From contig CAAFRY010000170.1 of assembly GCA_900765525.1 (NCBI GenBank), positions 1-12,431 on the forward strand: a stretch of DNA of 12,431 bases. The letters run 5' to 3'. The DNA comes from an uncultured Blautia sp. GTDB taxonomy: Bacteria; Bacillota; Clostridia; Lachnospirales; Lachnospiraceae. Position 1 is the first letter of the stretch. The number at the start of each line of letters is the position of its first letter. Under the pieces are notes generated by a model, which ran no database searches, was not told the DNA's origin, and saw nothing but the letters and a program-made list of their open reading frames with translations. The position numbers and the translations under genes are program-made. Shown in pieces: positions 7,398 through 12,431 of the stretch.

Positions 7398-8636
7398 TTA
7401 TGCATTCAGCGGATATTTGTCTGTAAGAGACTTTACAATAGCCATAGCCTGAGCCTTATTCTCCCTGCTCTTTACCATGAGAGCAATAGCCTCTGCAATC
7501 TGGTCCATATCCTCCTGGTTCATACCTCTGGAAGTTACTGCCGCTGTTCCTAAACGCACGCCGCTGGTGACAAAAGGAGATTCCGGGTCATTGGGAATGG
7601 CGTTCTTATTACAGGTAATATTGGCTTCATCCAGAAGATGCTCCATCTCCTTGCCTGTAATTCCGGTGCCCCGCAAATCCACCAGCATCAGATGGTTTTC
7701 CGTGGTTCCTGATACAATGTTGATTCCCCTCTTAATAAGACCGTCGCAAAGTGCTTTGGCATTTTTCACAATATTTTCCTGATAGGTCTTATACTCCGGC
7801 TGGAGAGCCTCTTTAAAGCAAACGGCTTTGGCTGCAATCACATGCATAAGAGGTCCTCCCTGGATTCCAGGGAACACGGCTTTATTAAAGTTAAATTCTT
7901 TAGCCACCTGAGCGCTGCTCATAATCATACCGCCCCTGGGTCCCCTCAATGTTTTATGGGTTGTGGTGGTAGTTACATGAGCATAGGGAATGGGGCTGGG
8001 ATGTACGCCTGCAGCCACAAGTCCTGCAATATGTGCAATATCCACCATCAGATATGCCCCAACTTCATCTGCAATCTCACGGAATTTTTTGAAATCAAGG
8101 ATACGGCAGTAAGCGCTGGCCCCTGCCACAATCAATTTCGGCTTTGCCTCCAAAGCAATTCTTCTCACTTCTTCATAATCAATGACACCCTGGTCATTTA
8201 CTCCGTAAGGCACAATGTTAAAATAAGCTCCGGAGAAATTAGCCGGGCTTCCGTGAGAAAGATGACCTCCATGGGCCAGATTCATACCCATCACAGTGTC
8301 TCCCGGTTTCAGCATGGCAAAAAATACCGCCATATTGGCCTGAGCCCCTGAATGTGGCTGCACATTGACATATTCGCACTGAAACAGTTCTTTCGCCCGC
8401 TCTACAGCCAGACGCTCCACATCGTCCACACATTCACAGCCGCCGTAATACCGCCTTCCCGGATACCCTTCTGCATATTTATTGGTAAGAGGGCTTCCCA
8501 TGGCAGCCATAACCGCCTTGCTTACCCAGTTTTCCGATGCAATCAGCTCAATATGTGAGTTCTGACGCTCCACCTCCCTGCAGATACATTGTGCAATTTC
8601 TGAATCTGTGTTGTTGATTTCTTCCCATGAATACAT
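7398..8636 (-). CDS. glyA: Serine hydroxymethyltransferase
   Basis: A PLP enzyme of the cytoplasm that interconverts serine plus tetrahydrofolate with glycine plus methylene-tetrahydrofolate, the main source of one-carbon units. The 412-residue length is normal. Family landmarks are intact: [12 protein letters not shown] near 31-42, [15 protein letters not shown] (52-66), [10 protein letters not shown] (92-101), [12 protein letters not shown] (199-210), and the cofactor lysine in [15 protein letters not shown], Lys228. The ATG at 8636 has only a weak ribosome site (AAAGGCGG about 9 nt upstream). The gene stands alone between the repeat/terminator region that follows tRNA-Phe and the carD-family gene. 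I see no folate or glycine riboswitch in the short leader. Confidence 0.98.
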   Translation of the reverse strand: MYSWEEINNTDSEIAQCICREVERQNSHIELIASENWVSKAVMAAMGSPLTNKYAEGYPGRRYYGGCECVDDVERLAVERAKELFQCEYVNVQPHSGAQANMAVFFAMLKPGDTVMGMNLAHGGHLSHGSPANFSGAYFNIVPYGVNDQGVIDYEEVRRIALEAKPKLIVAGASAYCRILDFKKFREIADEVGAYLMVDIAHIAGLVAAGVHPSPIPYAHVTTTTTHKTLRGPRGGMIMSSAQVAKEFNFNKAVFPGIQGGPLMHVIAAKAVCFKEALQPEYKTYQENIVKNAKALCDGLIKRGINIVSGTTENHLMLVDLRGTGITGKEMEHLLDEANITCNKNAIPNDPESPFVTSGVRLGTAAVTSRGMNQEDMDQIAEAIALMVKSRENKAQAMAIVKSLTDKYPLNA

Positions 8637-8700
8637 ATGCTGTTACCGCCTTTCTTTCTCATAAAGATATTTGTTTTTCCACCAAAGACATTTTGGTTAT

Positions 8701-8727
8701 AAAAAAGAATCCTGCAAAGCAGGATTC
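8701..8727 (-). terminator. Intrinsic terminator at the end of repeat copy 2 (tRNA-Phe unit)
   Basis: A perfect 9-bp minus-strand stem (GAATCCTGC / GCAGGATTC) with loop TTT is followed by TTTTTT. It sits about 120 nt downstream of tRNA-Phe and 65 nt before the glyA start, a sensible end point for the tRNA transcript. Confidence 0.75.
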
Positions 8728-8795
8728 TCCGCCTGCGGCGGGTCGCTTTAGCGACATAACTCCTCTCCGCCGCAGTGCACTCCTGCCCGGAGGGC
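8702..8795 (-). repeat. 94-nt dispersed structured repeat, copy 2
   Basis: Second copy of the element at 6569-6662. Read on the minus strand it has three structured parts in order: a short GCCC-TCC-GGGC stem; a perfect 9-bp outer stem (8733-8741 with 8767-8775) holding a 5-bp GTCGC/GCGAC hairpin (8742-8755) and a purine-rich AGAGGAGTTAT bulge; and the terminator hairpin at 8707-8727. All stems are perfect here, whereas copy 1 has mismatches in two of them. Confidence 0.88.
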
Positions 8796-8841
8796 TTTTT
8801 GTTCTATAGGAAATTCAAAGAATTTTCCTATAGAATAAAAA
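8796..8841. repeat. Long near-perfect inverted repeat 3' of tRNA-Phe
   Basis: TTCTATAGGAAA (8802-8813) pairs with 8824-8835. The stem extends outward through a G-T pair and five T-A pairs (8796-8801 with 8836-8841) and inward by TTC/GAA around an AAA loop, giving about 21 pairs with one bulged T. It starts 2 nt after the tRNA-Phe 3' end on the minus strand. It is very A+T-rich and ends in A rather than T on the minus strand, so it is not a standard terminator. Confidence 0.8.
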
Positions 8842-8843
8842 AA

Positions 8844-8916
<73 letters not shown>

Positions 8917-8924
8917 TTTTATGC

Positions 8925-8962
8925 GATAAGACTGCTGTCTTACACAACACAGCAATCTTATC
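8925..8962. repeat. Inverted repeat spanning the tRNA-Phe -10 box and leader
   Basis: A 14-bp stem with one G-T pair: 8925-8938 with 8949-8962, and a 10-nt loop. On the minus strand the left arm, GATAAGATTGCTGT, contains the TAAGAT -10 box, and the right arm ends 8 nt before the tRNA. RNA started at the tRNA promoter would lack most or all of the left arm; RNA reading through from the FAH-family gene would contain both. Confidence 0.8.
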
Positions 8963-8983
8963 ACATATTTTTGGTAATTTCAA
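8955..8983 (-). promoter_or_regulatory. Promoter of tRNA-Phe
   Basis: Minus strand TTGAAA (8983-8978), a 17-nt spacer, then TAAGAT (8960-8955). An A tract just upstream overlaps the stop codon of the FAH-family gene and may act as an UP element. The predicted start near 8948 gives a leader of about 32 nt. The same -10 and the same 13-nt A6-GTGTTGA stretch precede tRNA-Gly at 12267. Confidence 0.8.
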
Positions 8984-8990
8984 CACTTTT

Positions 8991-9884
8991 TTACACAATT
9001 GTATTTGTAATCATGCCAATTCCTTCTACATCACATTCCACCACGTCTCCGGGAGAGAGAAATCTGGGGGGAATCATTCCCATACCTACACCGGATGGCG
9101 TTCCCATGGCAATGATGGTGCCTGCCTTTAATGTCATGCCGGAAGACAGCTCCCAGATAACATGAGGAATATCAAAAATAAAACGGTCCGTACTGCTGTT
9201 CTGCCGCAGCACCTCATTTACCCTGCTTTTAATGGAAAGTACGGGAGGCCGCTTCACTGAATCTTCAGTCACCAGGAAGGGACCCATAGGGGTGAAGCCA
9301 TCCATACTCTTTCCAAAATACCACTGTTTATGTCTGGTCTGAACGTTTCTGGCGCTGACATCATTGATGACCGTATATCCAAACACATAGTCAAAGGCCT
9401 CTTCCTTCTTCACCTGGAAGGCGTCTTTTCCTATAATCACACCCAATTCCGCCTCGTAATCCAAGCTGTCCACAAGCCCCGGATACGAAGGAATAGTCCC
9501 CCCGTCAGGGGTAGCCTCGTTGACTCTTTTGGAAAAGTAAACCGCATAGGCATGGTCTCTGTGGAAAGCCTCCTTTTTATATCTCCTGGATTCCACCGCA
9601 TGGTCCGCAAAATTCATTCCAAGGCAGATAATATCCTGGCGGGGATGGGGAATAGGGGCACAGTGAATCACTTGATTATAGTCCATGGTATTCTCATTGC
9701 TGTCGGAAACAGCATTTTTCAACATTTGAAGCTCCTGAGGCGTAATCTTTTCAATCAGCTCATTCATATCTCTGAAATGAAGGTTAAAATTTTCCAGGGG
9801 ATAAAATTTCTGAAAAGCATTTGCACACATAACACCCAGGCGTTCCCTGTCATCTCCATGCAGCTTATATGTAAGCAATTTCAT
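8991..9884 (-). CDS. Fumarylacetoacetate hydrolase (FAH)-family protein
   Basis: A metal-dependent hydrolase or decarboxylase of the FAH superfamily, which splits or decarboxylates 2-oxo acids such as acylpyruvates. Of 297 residues, the first 80 or so are a variable N-terminal part. The catalytic domain follows with the family motif LGMNFADHAVES, then LDYEAELGVIIGK with metal ligands Glu144 and Glu146, FGYTVINDVSARN with Asp175, the GKSMDGFTPMGP motif, and GTIIAMGTPSGVG near the C-terminus. The start at 9884 was chosen because AGGAGG is 7 nt away; the ATG at 9890 would be only 1 nt from it. It is a single gene, divergent from murT, with a probable promoter at 9967-9995 and a leader hairpin. 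The substrate is unknown: the neighbours give no pathway clue, and the family includes both catabolic enzymes and oxaloacetate tautomerase/decarboxylase-like proteins. Confidence 0.9.
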   Translation of the reverse strand: MKLLTYKLHGDDRERLGVMCANAFQKFYPLENFNLHFRDMNELIEKITPQELQMLKNAVSDSNENTMDYNQVIHCAPIPHPRQDIICLGMNFADHAVESRRYKKEAFHRDHAYAVYFSKRVNEATPDGGTIPSYPGLVDSLDYEAELGVIIGKDAFQVKKEEAFDYVFGYTVINDVSARNVQTRHKQWYFGKSMDGFTPMGPFLVTEDSVKRPPVLSIKSRVNEVLRQNSSTDRFIFDIPHVIWELSSGMTLKAGTIIAMGTPSGVGMGMIPPRFLSPGDVVECDVEGIGMITNTIV

Positions 9885-9891
9885 AGCCATA

Positions 9892-9897
9892 CCTCCT
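9892..9897 (-). promoter_or_regulatory. Ribosome binding site deciding the FAH-family start
   Basis: A perfect AGGAGG on the minus strand, 7 nt before the ATG at 9884 and 1 nt before the ATG at 9890. The spacing favours the downstream start. Confidence 0.8.
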
Positions 9898-9913
9898 AAA
9901 TCTATTTTTGCCT

Positions 9914-9935
9914 AAAATCCCTGGCCGGGGATTTT
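9914..9935 (-). other. Leader hairpin of the FAH-family gene
   Basis: AAAATCCC (9914-9921) pairs perfectly with 9928-9935 around a 6-nt loop. It lies in the predicted 5' leader, about 16 nt before the ribosome site on the minus strand. No long U tract follows, so it is more likely an operator or mRNA structure than a terminator. Confidence 0.5.
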
Positions 9936-9966
9936 CACACGCTGCCATAGCAAATTCTCTTTCCTA

Positions 9967-9995
9967 ATAGTAGCATACTGCACAAAAGTTTTCCA
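9967..9995 (-). promoter_or_regulatory. Probable extended -10 promoter of the FAH-family gene
   Basis: Minus strand TGGAAA (9995-9990), a 17-nt spacer ending in TGC, then TACTAT (9972-9967). The TGn just before the -10 box compensates for a weak -35. The leader would be about 75 nt. Confidence 0.5.
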
Positions 9996-10039
9996 CTAAA
10001 TTTTACAAAATTTCTCTCTTTCCGGCCTGCTGCTTTCAG

Positions 10040-10068
10040 TTGTACTCTTTCTTTTATTTATGTATAAT
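10040..10068 (+). promoter_or_regulatory. Promoter P1 of murT-gatD
   Basis: TTGTAC (10040-10045), a 17-nt spacer, then a perfect TATAAT (10063-10068). The predicted start is near 10075, giving a leader of about 85 nt. Confidence 0.75.
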
Positions 10069-10077
10069 GAATAAATG

Positions 10078-10106
10078 ATGACAGCAATACTACTATATTG
10101 TAAAAT
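10078..10106 (+). promoter_or_regulatory. Candidate second promoter P2 of murT-gatD
   Basis: ATGACA (10078-10083), a 17-nt spacer, then TAAAAT (10101-10106), lying in tandem downstream of P1. The leader from here would be about 47 nt. Each box has one mismatch to consensus, so this is plausible but not certain. Confidence 0.45.
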
Positions 10107-10159
10107 CCAATCATCCCTGGGACGTAAGCCTGGGGAATTCTTTGTGAAGGAATGAAAAC

Positions 10160-11503
10160 ATGATGAAGATAAGAAGACTCTTAGCCCTGTGGAGCGGACG
10201 CCTGATTAAAACAGCCTGCCAGCTCACCGGAAAACAGGGGGTAACACTGGCGGGAAAAGTGGCTCTGTCCATCTATCCCCCCATTCTAAAGGAACTGGCC
10301 GGGGAAGTAAAAAAAGGGATTTTCGTGGTCTGTGGAACCAACGGAAAAACTACTACCAACAATCTTCTGGCCTCTCATCTGGAAGCCCAGGGTTTCCGGG
10401 TAGTATGCAACCGCACTGGCTCCAATATGTTAAACGGAGTGGCTTCCGCCTTTGTTTTAAGCGCAGGCCTGACAGGCCATTTAAAAGCAGACTATGCCTG
10501 CATTGAAATTGACGAGGCCTCTACGGTTCGGGTATTTCCCCATTTCAAGCCGGATTACATGGTACTCACCAATCTGTTCCGGGACCAGCTGGACAGGTAC
10601 GGCGAAATCGACATCACCATGGACCTTTTATCCAAAGCCATGAAAATGGCTCCCGATATGAAGGTTCTGGTAAACGGAGATGATTCTCTTTCCACTTACC
10701 TGGCTCTGGAAAACCAGAATCCCCACTTTACCTTCGGCATCAGCCGGCAGGTCTGTCATGAAGAAGACGCCAGGGAAATCAGGGAAGGCAGGTTCTGCAA
10801 GCGCTGCGGAGCTAAAATGGAATATCATTTTTACCATTACAGCCAGCTGGGGGATTATCACTGCCCATCCTGCGGCTTTGCCCGTCCTGCCCTTGACTTT
10901 GACGGGGAAAATGTATCCCTGCAGCAAGGTATTGAATTTGACGTAAAAGATTTTCATGTAAAGGCCAATTACAGAGGCTTTTACAATGTATATAATATTT
11001 TGGCTGTGTACGGCGCTGCATCTCTGGCCGGAGTTTCTTTAGATAATTTCAACCGGGTTTTAGGAGATTATACCCCTCAGTTCGGCCGAAACGAACTGTT
11101 TCACATACAAGATACCAAAGTCATGCTGAACCTGGCCAAAAACCCTGCCGGCTTTAACCAGAATATTTCCGCCGTAATGACAGACCCGGCTCCTAAGGAT
11201 ATTATTATTCTCATCAATGACAACTCCCAGGACGGCACAGATGTTTCCTGGCTCTGGGACGTGGATTTCGACCGGTTGGAAAAGGCCAACCCTGCCTCTA
11301 TCACGGTCTGCGGTATCCGGTGCCAGGATATGCGGCTGCGGCTGAAATATGTGGACATCCCCTGCAGTCTGGAGCCGGACATAGAGAAAGCCATTGTCTC
11401 CAAAATCCAAAACGGAACCAAAAATCTCTATGTCTTAGTAAATTATACCGGCCTCTATGCCACACATAATATTCTGAAGAAAATGGAGGGCAGGAAATCA
11501 TGA
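10160..11503 (+). CDS. murT: Lipid II isoglutaminyl synthase (glutamine-hydrolysing), MurT subunit
   Basis: The ATP-using subunit of the MurT-GatD complex, which amidates the alpha-carboxyl of D-Glu in the lipid II stem peptide at the inner face of the membrane. The 447-residue protein is Mur-ligase-like. It has the P-loop GTNGKTT (59-65), the central motifs DEAST (118-122) and LFRDQLDRYGE (139-149), and a four-cysteine zinc ribbon inserted mid-domain (Cys213, Cys216, Cys235, Cys238), a known MurT feature absent from MurC-F. The C-terminal domain (DUF1727 type) carries the motif NDNSQDGTDVSW near 353-364, the region that supplies an aspartate to the GatD active site in studied homologues. The ATG at 10160 follows AAGGA by 8 nt. 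It overlaps gatD by the ATGA arrangement, indicating coupled translation, and two promoters lie upstream. Confidence 0.97.
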   Translation: MMKIRRLLALWSGRLIKTACQLTGKQGVTLAGKVALSIYPPILKELAGEVKKGIFVVCGTNGKTTTNNLLASHLEAQGFRVVCNRTGSNMLNGVASAFVLSAGLTGHLKADYACIEIDEASTVRVFPHFKPDYMVLTNLFRDQLDRYGEIDITMDLLSKAMKMAPDMKVLVNGDDSLSTYLALENQNPHFTFGISRQVCHEEDAREIREGRFCKRCGAKMEYHFYHYSQLGDYHCPSCGFARPALDFDGENVSLQQGIEFDVKDFHVKANYRGFYNVYNILAVYGAASLAGVSLDNFNRVLGDYTPQFGRNELFHIQDTKVMLNLAKNPAGFNQNISAVMTDPAPKDIIILINDNSQDGTDVSWLWDVDFDRLEKANPASITVCGIRCQDMRLRLKYVDIPCSLEPDIEKAIVSKIQNGTKNLYVLVNYTGLYATHNILKKMEGRKS

Positions 11504-12225
11504 AATTAACTATCGGACACTTATATCCCGACCTGCTGAATCTCTACGGAGACAGAGGAAATATCCAGTGCATGATGAAGCGGAGCCAGTGGCGGGGAAT
11601 CGAAGCCCAGACCATTGAATTTACTCTGGAGGATTCCATTGATTTTTCCCAGCTTGACATCGTACTCCTGGGCGGAGGCTCAGACAGAGAGCAAATGATT
11701 GTCTGCTCCCGGCTGCGCAGCATACAGAAGGATTTCAAGGCTTATGTGGAGGACGGCGGCACGGTACTGGCGGTCTGCGGCGGCTATCAGCTTTTAGGAA
11801 ATTACTATAAAACAGAGGAGGGGACCATCGAAGGCCTATCTCTGGTGGATTTATACACAGAACAGGGCAGTCCCCGGCTGATTGATAATATCGTACTGGA
11901 AAATCAGGATTTTTCCATGCCCATCGTAGGCTTTGAAAATCACGGGGGAAGAACCTATATCGGAGACAACACGCCTTTTGGCCGGGTGCTTTACGGGCAT
12001 GGCAACAACGGGGAAGACGGTTATGAGGGGGTTCTCTATAAAAATGTAGTAGGTACCTATCTTCACGGCCCTCTTCTTCCCAAGAATCCCCATGTATGCG
12101 ATTACCTTCTTTCCAATGCTCTTATGCGGAAATACGGAACAGCCCAGTTGTCTCCTTTGGACGACACCCAGGAAAAAGAAGCCAACCAATATATTTACCG
12201 CCGGTTTGTAAAACAGAATCCGTAG
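11500..12225 (+). CDS. gatD: Lipid II isoglutaminyl synthase, glutamine amidotransferase subunit GatD
   Basis: A class I glutamine amidotransferase-like subunit that frees ammonia from glutamine and passes it to MurT for lipid II amidation. The protein has 241 residues. The nucleophile elbow reads VLAVCGGYQLLG with Cys93, and GTYLHGPLLPKNP supplies His189. The N-terminal LYPDLLNLYGDRGNI is typical of GatD/CobQ-like proteins. As in known GatD, the third catalytic member is expected to come from MurT. The start codon overlaps the murT stop (ATGA at 11500-11503), the expected order in Gram-positive bacteria. No strong GC-rich terminator follows; the A/T-rich gap of about 40 nt leads straight into the tRNA-Gly promoter. 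Confidence 0.97.
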   Translation: MKLTIGHLYPDLLNLYGDRGNIQCMMKRSQWRGIEAQTIEFTLEDSIDFSQLDIVLLGGGSDREQMIVCSRLRSIQKDFKAYVEDGGTVLAVCGGYQLLGNYYKTEEGTIEGLSLVDLYTEQGSPRLIDNIVLENQDFSMPIVGFENHGGRTYIGDNTPFGRVLYGHGNNGEDGYEGVLYKNVVGTYLHGPLLPKNPHVCDYLLSNALMRKYGTAQLSPLDDTQEKEANQYIYRRFVKQNP

Positions 12226-12275
12226 CATAGAAAAATTGATTTAAAAATAAGTTTTAAAATTTTTGCAAAAAAGTG

Positions 12276-12304
12276 TTGACTTTTTCTCCATCCTATAGTA
12301 AGAT
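12276..12304 (+). promoter_or_regulatory. Promoter of tRNA-Gly
   Basis: TTGACT (12276-12281), a 17-nt spacer, then TAAGAT (12299-12304), preceded by an A6-GTG stretch (12267-12275) that may serve as an UP element. The predicted start near 12311 gives a leader of about 35 nt. The architecture matches the tRNA-Phe promoter. Confidence 0.85.
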
Positions 12305-12339
12305 ATGTTTTGTCTTCGGCAGAGAAGAGAAAAAGTCAA
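12276..12339. repeat. Inverted repeat spanning the tRNA-Gly -35 box and leader
   Basis: TTGACTTTTTCTC (12276-12288) is the perfect reverse complement of 12327-12339, with 38 nt between. The left arm is the -35 box plus the start of the spacer; the right arm ends 6 nt before the tRNA. Within the interval, TCTTC/GAAGA (from 12312) can form a small extra stem. RNA from the tRNA promoter lacks the left arm. Confidence 0.75.
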
Positions 12340-12345
12340 TAACCT

Positions 12346-12416
12346 GCGGGTGTAGTTCAGTGGTAGAACACCAGCCTTCCAAGCTGGATATGTGGGTTCG
12401 ATTCCCATCACCCGCT
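12346..12416 (+). tRNA. tRNA-Gly (anticodon UCC)
   Basis: A 71-nt cloverleaf: acceptor GCGGGTG/CACCCGC, D arm GTTC/GAAC with loop AGTGGTA, anticodon stem CCAGC/GCTGG with loop CTTCCAA (anticodon TCC), 4-nt variable loop, T arm GTGGG/CCCAT with loop TTCGATT, discriminator T. CCA is not encoded; TTTAACATTTTTT follows up to the window end and may contribute to termination. Confidence 0.98.
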
Positions 12417-12431
12417 TTTAACATTTTTTAA

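Noticed and set aside
8637..8700. A glycine or tetrahydrofolate riboswitch, and a clear promoter, before glyA
   Set aside because: The leader is too short, has no recognisable riboswitch core, and the promoter boxes (TTGGTG, TATGAG) are too weak to call. A small ACCAAA/TTTGGT stem is not diagnostic.
6569..8795. The repeat pair as ends of a composite mobile element
   Set aside because: The copies are direct repeats flanking glyA and carD, both core genes, with no transposase and no target duplication.
12226..12275. An intrinsic terminator after gatD
   Set aside because: Only A/T pairing is possible in this stretch; no stable stem with a U tract is seen.

Overview
The window looks like chromosomal DNA of a Gram-positive gut Clostridium, most likely family Lachnospiraceae (Blautia or a near relative). 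This is inferred from protein style, moderate GC, AGGAGG-type ribosome sites, TTGAnn-17-TAtAAT-type promoters, the murT-gatD pair and the CarD-family protein. No rRNA, CRISPR array, transposase, integrase or phage gene is visible. Most of the window is core housekeeping DNA. I did not find a convincing new defence or mobile system.

Layout. (1) 68-2884 (+): a large secreted lipoprotein, an endo-beta-N-acetylglucosaminidase of family GH85 with PKD-like and F5/8-type-C (CBM32-like) modules, suited to releasing host N-glycans. (2) 3011-6427 (-): a three-gene run of nucleotidyltransferase, glmM (phosphoglucosamine mutase) and a TPR lipoprotein. It converges on the GH85 gene across a shared, probably bidirectional terminator at 2913-2954. 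(3) 6700-7271 (-): a CarD/CdnL-family RNA polymerase-binding regulator split by an apparent single-base loss in an A tract. (4) 7398-8636 (-): glyA. (5) 8844-8916 (-): tRNA-Phe(GAA). (6) 8991-9884 (-): a fumarylacetoacetate hydrolase (FAH)-family enzyme. (7) 10160-12225 (+), divergent from it: murT-gatD, which amidate lipid II. (8) 12346-12416 (+): tRNA-Gly(UCC).

How the genes fit together. Two groups serve the envelope: glmM makes glucosamine-1-phosphate for UDP-GlcNAc, and MurT/GatD amidate the glutamate of the peptidoglycan stem. The GH85 lipoprotein and the TPR lipoprotein would be anchored on the outer face of the membrane. GlyA supplies glycine and one-carbon units.

The non-coding DNA is the most interesting part. 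A 94-nt element occurs twice (6569-6662 and 8702-8795, 86 of 94 identical). In both places it has the same orientation, sits after a transcription unit, and ends in a terminator-like hairpin plus T tract. Both tRNA genes share a promoter box (an A6-GTGTTGA stretch, 17-nt spacer, TAAGAT). In both, a long inverted repeat joins promoter core sequence to the short leader just before the tRNA, so the hairpin could form only in read-through RNA. A further near-perfect 21-bp stem lies immediately 3' of tRNA-Phe. No gene-free stretch exceeds 300 bases; the two longest (6428-6699 and 9891-10159) hold promoters, a repeat and leader structures described below.
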